Assembly: GCA_903813345.2 (NCBI GenBank)
Contig: CAIIXF020000009.1
Coordinates: forward strand, 10,164,030-10,228,029
Direction of reading: 5' to 3'
DNA length: 64,000 nt
DNA from: Owenia fusiformis
Lineage: Eukaryota > Annelida > Polychaeta > Sabellida > Oweniidae
Of this stretch, positions 46,901 to 57,499 are shown piece by piece. Positions within the stretch are counted from its first letter, which is position 1; every line of letters begins with the position of its first letter. The notes below the pieces were generated by a model that was not told the origin of the DNA, searched no databases, and saw only the letters and a program-made list of their open reading frames with translations. The translations under genes were made by a program, and so were the position numbers.

Positions 46901-49900
46901 TTAAATTCATCAGTTCTGTAGACAATTTCAACAGCTTTGATGAGGAACTGTTGCTTCAAATCAACCTGCCAATGTGGGGTATACTCTGCCTTTGTCCTGC
47001 TACAGTTCCCCCTGTGGTACTCGGGAAAATCATCTCCATCAACGGCAAGGGAAGCTATTCCTGGTCGTGTGCCCCAATTTTGAGATGACGATTGGCTGGC
47101 TGGTTTCTTAAGAGCCACGTTAGCTTTGACAAAATGAATAAAATTAGTATAATGTATGTAACACATTGCCAATGTATGCAGATCAACCGAAGATAGCCCA
47201 TGAAATTCATTTTGGGTCAGGGTTAAGGTGTAGGGTTGGCATAGAGTGACGATTTGGGGTTAGGGTTTGAATTGGGATTAGGGTTGGGTTTAGGTTTTGG
47301 AATAGGGGTTATAGGGTTTAGGGTTAGAATTTGGATTAGGATTGGGGTTAGGAATAGGTTAGCATTATTTGGGCCATCTTCTGTTGCGATTCAAAAATCA
47401 TTACTGTATGATAAAAAATTCAAGTTAAGCTCGCACCTCAGTTTTGCACTTCTTATAAAACATATGGCTGAATTCAACTATTATTGTGTAGAATTCACCA
47501 GAATTAAATCTATTATTGAAATACGTGTTCCTATGTATTTCATCTTTATTTTATACAGTGGTATAATTATTTCCAGAGTAAAGAGCAATTGCACTTTTGC
47601 TATCATTGTTTGAAAAATGACAATTTATGAATAGCAGTGCAATTGATTTCAATAAAGCACTCTGTATTTTCAATCTAATATCAGCTGTCTAATTAAAATT
47701 GACATTTGGTATATTTTTATGAATGTTTAATCTAACACAGGCCATCACTGAATTAGAAAGAATAAAACTTGTACTTGTACAAGTGAAATTAATTTGTTTA
47801 ATAGTCAATGTAAAGGTTTACCTAAAAGATGCGTTCGTGGATGATGATTCCAAGGAATAAAGTCACCTTTGATTTCATTCAAACCTGAAATGCATTTTTA
47901 ACATACATGTGCTCGTTAGAGTCAATATTGTGAATCTTAATCTCACAATGCACAACCATCAAACATAATATAAAATATTTTTGAAAACCCCATTTGTTAG
48001 AAACTTAATGAAAATATATTAAACTTAATAATAGATTATTTATTTCCTTAATAAAGAATATTGTACAACTTACATTACACAAAGTGGAAGACCCCCTTTT
48101 GGGGAAATTATCCACAAAATAGGAATTTCCAAAATGACTTGATTTAAGTTGTTTATCCTTCCCCCTCCATCTTGGAAATCTGTGAACTGTGAAGGAAAAA
48201 CATTTGATCTGATTTGAATATATTAGGATTGAATCGACAATGTTACCCTTTTCTATGATGATCATTTCTTCTCTTAGTAGGTTCTTTATGTCATCAACGT
48301 TATCATCTGTAATGCCACCTGTATTGCCTCCTCCAGTCGCTGGTGTTGTTGGTATCTTACTGATTTTTTCAAGGATGTTTCTCAGTTGATTTTGAACATA
48401 AACTGAGCTTCCACAAGTTGTGTTAGTTCCAGTCGGAATTCGAATTTTGCTGACCTCTTCTCGGATTAAACTTTTGATGATGTCATCCATAGTTGAACCA
48501 GTTGACGGGCAATTCTTATCGAGATCTGATAATTAGAATATTTATTCGTCTATTCATAAGCATCATTAATTTAGGTCATTTTGTATTGTAATTTAGGTCA
48601 TTTTGTATTGTAATTTGGGTCATTTTGTAAAAAAATCTATGACTACTATATAACAATATAAATATAGAATCTCTTGCCTTATGGGTATATATAAATAATT
48701 TGAGAAAAGAGGTATATATAACTAACTATTGCTGGACCAGTGACCCCAAGTGGATTAAATATAAAATTAGACATTTTAGTGACATCCTCCACGACCACTC
48801 TAATTATGAATTGGTTTCTGTGTAAAGCCTACCAGATTTTGAATTTTTCAATGCGGTATCTCTACCTGTTTCCCCAAGTTGAATATTTTCGAGTGCATGT
48901 TCCAACATGGTTGCAACTTGTTCTTCGAGACTAGAGTTGAGGCATTGCATTCCATCTTCACCTCCAGCTTTTGTAAGGTTGGCCAAACCCTTGTGGAATA
49001 ACTTCAGTTCATCATCTAGAGTGTTCTCAATACTTGCCTTTATGCCTTTTACCTTTTCAAGTACAGATTTGCAAGTTTTTCCTAAAAGGATGTCAGATTT
49101 GTATAAAACTGAACTGTAGCCTATATAATAACTAGGGATGTCAAAGGTCAGATATCTTTCGGGTCTGGTTGGGCCAGAAAAAATGTATGCTGGTCAGGTA
49201 ATTTTGAGTTGGGTCAGGAGAAAACAGAAAGGACGATTCTCGGTTTGGAGAACAGTCTCCTGGGCTAATAATTTTTTAATGAAAAATATAGAAATATTAC
49301 CCAAATTAACCTATAAATATTCAAAAGAGGACATTTAAATCTACAAGATGTAAAATTTACAAATTGGTCTGAAGCAGGGATAAAGTTCAATTTGACCGAT
49401 TCAATAAAATACAAGTCTCGATTTGGGGGAAAAAGTTCATCAGTGTACTGTGCTAATATTTTTTCGCGAAAAATCTAGAAATATTACCCAAATTAGATTA
49501 TGACTGTTCAAAGGTAGACATTCAAATCTATATTATGTAAAAAAAATCAAATTTGTCCGAAGCAGGGATAATGCTCATTTAGATTGATGAACTTCGTTCT
49601 CCAAACCGAGAATCGTCCTTTAGCATTAAATCATTTGGGAAGAACTGTAAACTAGTCCCTTAACTCCTGATTTATAAGTATTCAAGAATAAGGCAAGCCA
49701 AACGCTTGAAAATTTGCAGCAAAAATTTAAGGATAACTTCCGAGTGTTTTGACCTGACCCGAAATTGGTACGTTGTTGTTCGTGACCCAACCTAAGATTG
49801 GGATCGATGTCGCATCCGTGTGACCTAACGCTAAAGGTAATGTAAAACCAGAACAACTTGCATATATTGGGGACAAGAAAAAGCTTCTTTGATAAATGTG

Positions 49901-50599
49901 TCACGGGTCGTTTAAAATGTATATAGTCTGAACCTTAGATCCAATAACATGTTTTAGTTACTATGCCTATGAAAACTCATAAATGCTTTATATGTATTTA
50001 AATGTCTGGAAGAACCATGAACACTGTATTTGTGTTCCCCTGTATCAAAAATGATTCCAATAATTAAATAGAAAAAATATAAACATGCTGTACATTTTAT
50101 ATCTTTGGCCTCATTTGGTTTTTGGAAGATCTGCATTTTATGTATTTCAATTACGTATTGGTAATGGGTTGTGAGTCTTGAAATGAACCATTTACAACAA
50201 GATTATTGCATGGAATTGTTAGATGTATGAAATATTTTGTTTAGGGAGAAGTCAATCTTTGACTACCTCTCTAATTAATATACTTTTTTAAAGTCAGTTT
50301 CTAGTTTTTCCTGTTATCAAAAAGTTTATCAATTTTGCCAAATTGATGTCAAGCCCATTTGTACATGTGCAGCATATGTTTTTTTTTTAATTTTTACAAT
50401 CTAAATATATTTCAGGAATTATCAAATTTTTAATCATAGGCTTCTATAAATAAATAAGTATGAACAAATAATTATAAGCAAATAAATTGATATATAGATA
50501 AATGAATAAATTAGTAAAAAAAAACTTACCTGCTCCGGCAGATTTGACATCAGGAATAACTGATAATGTTAGAATTAAAATCAAAAGCTGCTTCACCAT
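37962..50599 (-). CDS. Secreted protein with two F5/8C (fucolectin-like) domains, 11 exons
   Basis: Coding exons in transcription order: 50599-50530, 49081-48866, 48525-48247, 47884-47822, 47123-46899, 46253-46127, 39896-39772, 39330-39262, 39042-38929, 38631-38524, 38191-37962 (stop TAA). All phases agree and give 541 aa. Exon 1 is a signal peptide (MVKQLLILILTLSVIPDVKS). Exons 2-3 encode a Lys/Glu-rich, likely helical stalk (about 24-188) with scattered Cys that may link chains. Domain 1 (about 210-360) has SQSSSQNWGTRPGIASLAVD, RGNCSRTK and HWQVDLKQ. Domain 2 (about 392-541) repeats this: SSSQNWGTRPGIANLAVDGD, WWEVDLKQRFLVKAVEIV, ending in LCEVLMRAST. A short linker exon (PW..HP) precedes each domain. 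By family this is a sugar-binding, probably innate-immune, extracellular lectin. The sugar is not predictable here. The exon 5 donor appears to be GC instead of GT. Confidence 0.9.
39400..39427. repeat. (TTG)n microsatellite in lectin intron
   Basis: About nine perfect TTG repeats within the intron between exons 7 and 8 of the lectin gene. Confidence 0.95.
41390..41595. repeat. MITE with cagtgatctccc ends, copy 1
   Basis: Starts cagtgatctccccaggattt and ends ggaagatcactg. A second copy is at 46472-46638, sharing the aaaattggtcaaaatat core. Confidence 0.8.
41645..41756. repeat. Small hairpin repeat
   Basis: agagcaggtgttatattgac at left pairs with gtcaatatcacacctgctct at right, separated by about 70 bases. 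Confidence 0.8.
43080..43200 (+). pseudogene. Remnant of the same cargo superfamily inside palindrome B
   Basis: The + strand reads RAYYKALIVHMAHIVNPDIP followed by EDEHGWKLNDSTIA. From memory, this matches the late part of the SPDTD/PIN-like superfamily (RA.YQA..W....NP.IP.PE..GW). The frame breaks on both sides, and only about 40 codons are recognisable. Confidence 0.5.
43847..43880. repeat. Poly-C tracts
   Basis: Two runs of C split by tctgta, within the right arm of palindrome B. The left arm has the matching G runs near 40628 and 41140. Confidence 0.9.
44672..45579 (-). mobile_element. Mariner-type transposon relic in lectin intron 6
   Basis: The right end reads gggtcaccctgta. Inner inverted repeats 44672-44790 and about 45385-45510 match over about 120 bases. 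The outer part of the left repeat is lost or diverged. The minus strand near 45115-44945 keeps mariner transposase motifs: KDGATPHTSNDSIAWLTSHF and SHSLDLNAPDFY (catalytic Asp region). A stop just upstream shows it is dead. Confidence 0.8.
45795..46041. repeat. 247-bp MITE with 33-bp inverted repeats
   Basis: Left gagcctggccataggaaaac, right complement ending cctgtggcctggctc. An inner continuation (ggtcttatcacaa / ttgtgataagacc) makes arms of about 33 bases. Confidence 0.85.
46472..46638. repeat. MITE with cagtgatctccc ends, copy 2
   Basis: Starts cagtgatctccccgggatcc and ends ggggagaccactg. Relative of 41390-41595. Confidence 0.8.
46662..46835. repeat. Pogo/Tigger-like MITE
   Basis: Ends cagttaaacctgt and acaggtttaactg are inverted. 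The inside carries repeated ctaatctgaacac words. Partial relatives occur at 7361 and at the window end near 63941. Confidence 0.75.
47213..47365. repeat. Interstitial telomere-like tract (degenerate TTAGGG)
   Basis: Runs of ggttagggt, ggattaggg, gtttagggttag and ggggttaggaata in a 150-bp block, mixing TTAGGG with variants. Lies in the lectin intron between exons 4 and 5. Confidence 0.75.
48545..48635. repeat. 22-bp tandem repeat in lectin intron
   Basis: Three copies of atttaggtcattttgtattg. Confidence 0.85.
49130..49640. repeat. Repeat with inverted ends and internal duplication, lectin intron 1
   Basis: ggacgattctcggtttggag near 49230 is inverted near 49600. Between them are two direct copies of about 125 bp containing agaaatattacccaaatta and gaagcagggataa. 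Confidence 0.75.
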
Positions 50600-50879
50600 A
50601 TTGTCTGTTGCTTTATTTGCAGCGTTATAAGTGCTACGTGATATTTTCTGGTATTGTTTTTATGTTTATAAATGCAACTACATGGTGGGCCAAAAAACAT
50701 CTATATTTTTAGCTCATATAACTTTTTTATGTCACCACCAAAAATGGTGACATATTGTTATGGTCTCCGTTTTTTGTGACGGCGGTTGGTGGTTGGAGGT
50801 TGGCGTCCGGCGTCTGTAACAATTTCTTACAACTTCCTATAACTTAACAAATACTGTTTAGACTGACTTCAATTTTTTT

Positions 50880-52105
50880 CTAAATCATCTACATGTTCTC
50901 AGAAGTTCAAATCTGACTTTAGATTTGACATTTGACCTTCAATGACCTTCTCAAGGTCAAAAAGGTATTTTTTCAACTTGCTTCACATTGACTAAATTTT
51001 TTTTCAAAATCATCTACATGTTCTCAGAAATTCAAATCTGACTTTAGATTTGACTTTAGATTTGACATTTGACCTTCAAATCTGACTTTAGATTTGACAT
51101 TTGACCTTCAATGACCTTCTCAAGGTCAAAAAAGGTCAAAAAATTCCTTTTTGCAACTTGCTTTAAATTGACTAAAAAAATTTTCAAAATCATCTACGTG
51201 TTCTCAGAAATTCAAATCTGACTTAAGATTTGACATTTGACCTTCAATGACCTTCTCAAGGTCAAAAAAGGTCAAAAAGGTCTGTTTTCAACTTGCTTCA
51301 AATTGACTAAAAAAAATTTTCAAAATCATCTACGTGTTCTCAGAAATTCAAATCTGACTTTAGATTTGACTTAAGATTTGACATTTGACCTTCAATGACC
51401 TTCTCAAAGTCAAAAAAGGTCAAAAAGGTCTTTTTTCAACTTGCTTCAAATTGACTAAATTTATTTTTCAAAATCATCTACATGTTCTCAGAAATTCAAA
51501 TCTGACTTTAGATTTGACATTTGACCTTCAATGACCTTCTCAATGTCAAAAAAGGTCAAAAAGGTATTTTTTCATCTTGCTTCAAATTGACTAAATTTTT
51601 TTTTCAAAATCATCTACATGTTCTCAGAAATTCAAATATGACTTTAGATTTGACATTTGACCTTCAATGACCTTCTCAAGGTCAAAAAAGGTCAAAAAGG
51701 TCTTTTTTCAACTTGCTTCAAATTGACTAATTTTTTTTTCAAAATCATCTACATGTTCTCAGAAATTCAAATCTGACTTTAGATTTGACATTTGACCTTT
51801 AATGACCTTCTCAAGGTCAAAAAAGGTCAAAAAGGTCTGTTTTCAACTTGTTTCAAATTGACCAAATTTTTTTTTCAAAATCATCTACATCTTTTCAGAA
51901 GTTCAAATTTGACTTTACAAGTTCTCAGAAGTTCAAATCTGACTTTAGATTTGACCTTTGACCTTCAATGAGGTCTTTTTTCAACTTGCTTCAAATTGAC
52001 TAAAAAAAAATTTCAAAATCATCTACGTGTTCTCAGAAATTCAAATCTGACTCTAGATTTGACTTAAGATTTGACATTTGACCTTCAATGACCTAACTAG
52101 GTGGT
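50880..52105. repeat. Satellite of about nine 130-180-bp units rich in AGGTCA half-sites
   Basis: Units contain tcaaaatcatctacatgttc, tcagaaattcaaatctgact, ttagatttgacatttgacct, tcaatgaccttctcaaggtc and repeated aaaaaggtc, then caacttgcttcaaattgact. Unit starts lie near 50886, 51009, 51190, 51327, 51474, 51613, 51746, 51882 and 52018. Five units carry a perfect TCAAGGTCA and two carry one-base variants. Flanks read ccaccaaaaatggtgacata and aggtggtgacattttgtc. Confidence 0.9.
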
Positions 52106-52689
52106 GACATTTTGTCATGTTAATGCCTTGTTGAAAATCCTTGGATTTCAATAAAATTCTGGCTGGAATTGCAGGAATCAATTTTACAATTGTTCCCGAA
52201 GTGGGATGAATCTTAAAAAATTCACCCTGTGAAGTGAAACGTATATATAACTTAGCAGGGAAGAATAGAAAAAATCAACTTTTGTTACCTTTGCAATGAT
52301 TTTTTTTAAAATATGGTCAAATTGAAGCAACTTGAAAATCGACGTATTTTACCATTTTTTACATCAAATATCTCAAAAAAGATATTCATTTTATCGAGAC
52401 ATATAGTTGGTGGTGTCCAATGAAAGATAAAGTACTCATTAATCCTTTGAAAATACTATAAGGTCAAAAGTAGGTCTTTATTTTGCCAAAAAATGTTGAA
52501 AATATACATAGTCAGCCTAGAGAAAACATATGCCTAAATGTTTTAGAACAGATATATCATTTGAAGTTTTTTTTTCTCCAGTATGAATTCTATAATATAC
52601 ATGAAAATTTGAAAGATTTGACTTTCTTCTTCATTTGCTGCTCTCTGAAAACCACTTGTAATTTTAGGAGTAGCCAGGTATCATAGTAA

Positions 52690-52950
52690 AAAAAGTAATA
52701 TAGCTCTTTTTGTTCATATTCGATATGTGAATACTCATAAGCATGACACACAAGTTTTATGACACTTTGGTTAGAATGCGGCCATTTTGAAAATTGCCCC
52801 CATTTTTGCGCGTGATATTTTACGTTTTTTACTATAACTCAAAAAGTAATAGAGCGATTTTGTTTATATTTGATATGTGAATACTTATAAGCATGGCACA
52901 ATGTTTTATGACACTAGTTTTGAAAAATGGCTGCCATTTACATGTACATA
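52690..52950 (+). repeat. Dispersed repeat copy
   Basis: Same family as 26760-27310 and 36560-37075: ataactcaaaaagtaataga, gcgattttgtt and ggctgccatttacatgtaca. Confidence 0.8.
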
Positions 52951-53261
52951 GTGTGTGTGATTTTGATGAAATTATATATGTGCCTACTTAGAAACATATT
53001 ATAAGTGAGTGACAATTTCTGGGTGGTGTTCGGCAGTTAGAATTTGGCAGTTGGTATTCATAGTTCGGCAGTTGGTGTTTCTTACTGTATCTGTAACAAA
53101 TGGCAGGTGGTGCCATTTTGTATGTTAATGCCTTCTTTACATTTGTATTCACACACTGTTTACACCTTAAAATTGCTGATGCATGGATGTACAATTATTG
53201 CACATCAGGTTTTCTTCAAAATACAAATATTATTAGATTGAGAGTTCACTTCTGGGTAACC

Positions 53262-53391
53262 AGACAACTCATCCCCCAGACCACTCATCTCTTGACAACC
53301 CACCCCTTGACAACTCATCTTCTGGATAACTCATCCCTTAGACAACTCATTCCCTGGACAGCTCATCCCCTGGGCTACTCATCCTTTGGCA
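53262..53391. repeat. 17-bp minisatellite array, second locus
   Basis: About eight copies of agacaactcatccccta-like units. Related to the array at 1-300. Confidence 0.85.
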
Positions 53392-55327
53392 CATTTGAGT
53401 CATTCAATGTTATATTATCAATTCATATTTGATATCCAAATGATTTTTAAATGTTTTGGCTATGAATATGATCAGTTTTGAGTTTCAAAAACATGGAGGG
53501 GAAATTTAGAAAATTGTTTAAAAAACTATGGTGTTGTCATGGAGATAGACCAATAAATCTGTGATTTGTTTTGTAAATATTTACTTTTAATTTTACTTTT
53601 AATATACAATTCCAGTATTATATTATTATTGATTGAAGAAGCTCCTTTGATGTTCTAATATGTTTGTTGTCCATAGCTCTTTAAAACTTTTTTTTTGTCA
53701 TGAACTATTGAGTCATGTTATATAAGGACAAGAGATGATGGTTTTACTGGCAATGTTTGTCTGATACCAAATAAGTATACTCATAATTTTATATCAATAA
53801 AACGAAAAATAATATTTTGAAAGATCAAAGGTGTATTTATTTAATATTTATTAACTTAATACAAATGAATGTACAAATGAGGCTACAAAGAATGTCCTCA
53901 TAAATGACCTAACAAATAAATTTTTACATATGACAAACAACTACAACTAACAAACATATAAGGAACCAAATTATGAAGGAACATGTAAATGAAACAAATG
54001 CATCTTAACATCTTATCATTCCAGTACACTCTAGACATTTTCTGATTTTCAATATATTTGACAGAATATTTAGAAATAAATATTTTCCACTGTTTCAGCC
54101 ATTTTCCAGAAATATGAATAGAATATTTATTGGTACATTCACACCACCAAGAATATTATATGATTTAACACTAGACTACTATATACTACATAAAATATAT
54201 GCCTAACTGTAAAATGTAAAATATGTGTTACTACAAAATGTTTTTTTGCGCAGCAGGATTCAGCCTTTTTTAATTAAGTATTACTTTCTAATATTCGAAA
54301 GGCATCACTAATATATTTTGCAACCTTGATGCAATCTTGATTCATACAAGTTAAGAGGTATATAAATTGATTTGTGTGATTTTGCTGTATCAGATAATTC
54401 AGTTTGAAGTAATACTCTTTCATTTTGATATTTTTTACATTTCATTATAAAATGATGAAAATAATATTGCAATGGACACACAGTCTTTCTTCAATTGGGG
54501 TTCTCTTTGGTTTTGTATATCTCCCTTGCTTGATTTGGAGGTTGTGAGCACTTATCCTCAAACGTAAGGTGTTTTACAAAAACCAATCGGTGACTAAAAT
54601 CGCCTTTCGATTTAAAGCGTTTTCTAGTGACTAGGGTCTTATAGTGCTGATACAAAATAATAGAGGGTGAGTTTTCAAACTAAACAGAGTGCTCCTACTA
54701 AAATGGATTTGCCTACATACCCCTGAGACTCTTATCTGATAGATAGAATGTACAAATAAAACAAGTTTTGCTATTATAATAAAATCACGAGCAAAAAACA
54801 TGGCACACATCGTGCGCATGCACATTAAATTTTAAATCAATCAGATTATTTGATTATTTTCCGCAAATGAATTATTTGCTTCTGAGCACTTACCATTACA
54901 AGCTAACCACAATAAACAAACCTAGCAGAGATTACTCTAACTTCATTTTATCGAAATTTCACCTTAAACTCGTGACAAATGCATTATATTATGCATACGC
55001 TGGTATGAAGCCTTGGAGACACTCATTTTGGTAAATATGATTCATGGTATATACTTCTCTGCAGTTTGGGGGAATATGGGACATTAAATGTTAAAATTCA
55101 AGAATATATGCCAACTATAAGACTTATCAATTAATTTGTATCAGCACTCTAGGAGATTTTGTGATTTCACCTATTTTTCAAACTGGGTTAAAACCTAAAG
55201 CACCTTTCTAAAACGCATGGTGTAATTCCAGCAAATGTGTCTCAGTTTCAATCAGGTTTAAGTACATTCTGACCAATTGTATCTTCATACTGACCTCATT
55301 TTTGTGAAACATGCCTTTATGTAACAT

Positions 55328-56635
55328 TCAAAGTTTTTTTCCTCTAGTATGGATTTTATGATGTTTGTTAAGATCTGACTTTTCTAAAAATCTTTTAGAA
55401 CAAACATTACATTCGTAGTTCTTTTCCCCAGTATGAATTCTGTAATGTTTGGTAAGTGTAGACTTTTGTGCAAATGTTTTTGAACAAACTTCACATTTGA
55501 AGTTTTTTTCTCCTGTATGAGTTCTGAAATGTGATTTAAGATTGGTCTTTTGTGCAAATGTTTTGAAACAAATATCACATTTGTAGTTTCTTTCTCCTGT
55601 ATGGGTTATATAATGTATGTTAAGAGAAGATTTACACATAAATTTTTTGGAACAAATATCACATTTGAAGTTCTTTTCTCCAGTATGAATTCTATAATGT
55701 ACTTTAAGTGTAAATTTACGAATAAATGTTTTAGAACAAACATCACATTTGAAATTATCTCCAGTATGAATTCTATTATGTGAGTTAAGATCAGTCTTTT
55801 GTGTAAATGTTTTAGAACAAACATCACATTTGTAGTTCTTTTCTCCAGTATGAATTCTATAATGAACGTCAAGATATGACTTTCTTGCAAATGCTTTGGA
55901 ACAAACATCACATTTGAAGTTCTTTTCTCCTGTATGAATTGTATAATGTGAGGTATAATGAGCTTTCTCTGAAAATGTTTTAGAACAAACATCACACTTG
56001 AAGTTCTTTTCTCCAGTATGAATTCTATAATGGACGTTGAGATGAGACTTTTGTGCAAATGTTTTAGAACAAACATCACATTTGAAGTTCTTTTCTCCAG
56101 TATGAATACTAAGATGAGCATTAAGATTAGACTTTCTTGAAAATGTTTTAAAACAAACATTGCATTTGAAGTTCTTTTCTCCGGTATGGATTTTATAATG
56201 TTCCAGTAGTGCAGACTTACATTTCCACACTCTGTGGCATATATCACAAACATGTGCTCCTTTATGGCCATTTTCACATCTCTTAAGACCACTTGTAATA
56301 ATTTCAGCCCCATCATTCATCAAAGAAGTAGAACTATTTGTCATACTTTTAGCAGTATTTTTCCTGTCAACATTAATCATCACACCATCAGCATCACCAT
56401 CAGCATCACCATCAGCATCACCGTCAGCATCATTTAGCCCATCATCAGCATTATATCTGATAGTTTTGGCATTAGTTATCACATCATCAGCATTATTCAC
56501 CCCACCATCAGCATCATTTATCACACTTTTGGCATGATGTATCATTTCATCAGCATTATTTACCATACAATCAGCATCGTTAATTACATCACCAGTATTA
56601 ATGATCTTGCCACCGTAGTCCATGATACTTGCCAT
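55328..56635 (-). CDS. C2H2 zinc-finger protein, 11 fingers
   Basis: A putative DNA-binding nuclear protein. I take the start at the ATG at 56635 (MASIMDYGGKIINTG). The frame stays open to an ATG at 56689, and an acceptor-like ttaaattag lies in between, so a 5' exon is possible. The N-terminal third has no finger and consists of degenerate NADxVIxNA repeats, then pure DGDADGDADG from a 12-bp microsatellite. The C-terminal two thirds are eleven tandem classical fingers (C-x2-C-x12-H-x3-H) joined by canonical HTGEKN linkers. One linker is shortened (HTGDN). Finger bodies are very alike (FKCDVCSKTFAQKSHLNVH), pointing to recent tandem duplication. No KRAB, BTB or SCAN domain was seen. Target DNA is not predictable by eye. 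Confidence 0.9.
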   Translation of the reverse strand: MASIMDYGGKIINTGDVINDADCMVNNADEMIHHAKSVINDADGGVNNADDVITNAKTIRYNADDGLNDADGDADGDADGDADGVMINVDRKNTAKSMTNSSTSLMNDGAEIITSGLKRCENGHKGAHVCDICHRVWKCKSALLEHYKIHTGEKNFKCNVCFKTFSRKSNLNAHLSIHTGEKNFKCDVCSKTFAQKSHLNVHYRIHTGEKNFKCDVCSKTFSEKAHYTSHYTIHTGEKNFKCDVCSKAFARKSYLDVHYRIHTGEKNYKCDVCSKTFTQKTDLNSHNRIHTGDNFKCDVCSKTFIRKFTLKVHYRIHTGEKNFKCDICSKKFMCKSSLNIHYITHTGERNYKCDICFKTFAQKTNLKSHFRTHTGEKNFKCEVCSKTFAQKSTLTKHYRIHTGEKNYECNVCSKRFLEKSDLNKHHKIHTRGKKL

Positions 56636-56689
56636 AATAAAGGTAAATACCAAATGTTGTTTTCCTAATTTAAGTGTGAATAAGTTCAC

Positions 56690-57499
56690 TGGTCCAATGT
56701 CTGCCTCAATATTCCAATATTTATAAAATAATACAAGTTTTAGAATAAAGTAAATACATTTATTTAATGATGGCCTTATGAACTTTCTAGAATATCAGAA
56801 TTCCCTGATTATTCAGTATTATTATGCTGTAGTATATGGAATCTGTGCTAGTTCTTGTGTCACTCTATAAAACAGTTTGATGTCCAAAGCATCTTTTCCT
56901 ATTAAAATATCATTCCAATGCCTTACACGTATATCATGAAATGAGCACTATTTTTGTAACGCCTTATTAAACACATACTCCTATGTAGTACTAAACACTG
57001 GCTCAGTATTTTCCTGGTATCATCTTAATATACACTGTAGTTCTATTCCTGGTGTTATTAGAATCACTTTTTTAGTTCTAAGTAAACATTATTTTCAGTA
57101 TTTTCCTGGTGTCTTTGATTTATATATAGCCCTTCTCCTCATGTTATAAGACATGTTAGAAGCACATGCTAAGTGTAGAACTGTATTATGTTGTAGTTTC
57201 TCCAATTATACATACTAGTATTACCAATTTTAATTCTATTTGTTGTTCAAATAAGCTTATATTGAACTTACTATGAGGTATTTAGTGAACCATTGTACCC
57301 ATTACTGTAGAATTCTTTAGATTAGCTAAGATAAACATGTAGGTAATATTAACTTGAGTCTCATTTTGTTGTTGGGCATTTATCCACATTTAAACCACAC
57401 TTAGGTAGCAACACAATAGTATGAACTGTGTTTTATTTTTAAGAATACCCAGCTATAACAAAGAGGAGTGCATTATTTTTCTATTGTTCTAAGAATGTA
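56690..57499. other. Intergenic, nothing recognised
   Basis: AT-rich. Likely includes the promoter or 5' exon of the zinc-finger gene. No clear element seen. Confidence 0.5.

Larger units (their letters stand above)
50600..55327. other. Intergenic between lectin 5' end and zinc-finger gene
   Basis: Contains the half-site satellite (50880-52105), a dispersed repeat (52690-52950) and a minisatellite (53262-53391). No gene seen. Sequence just right of 50600 should hold the lectin promoter. Confidence 0.6.

Noticed and set aside
47254-47613. Gly/Leu-rich 119-codon open frame
   Set aside because: It is a translation of the degenerate telomere-like repeat.
55606-56316. 236-codon minus-strand open frame in the zinc-finger gene
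   Set aside because: Shadow of the finger repeats in another frame (periodic EKRTSNVMFV), not an independent gene.
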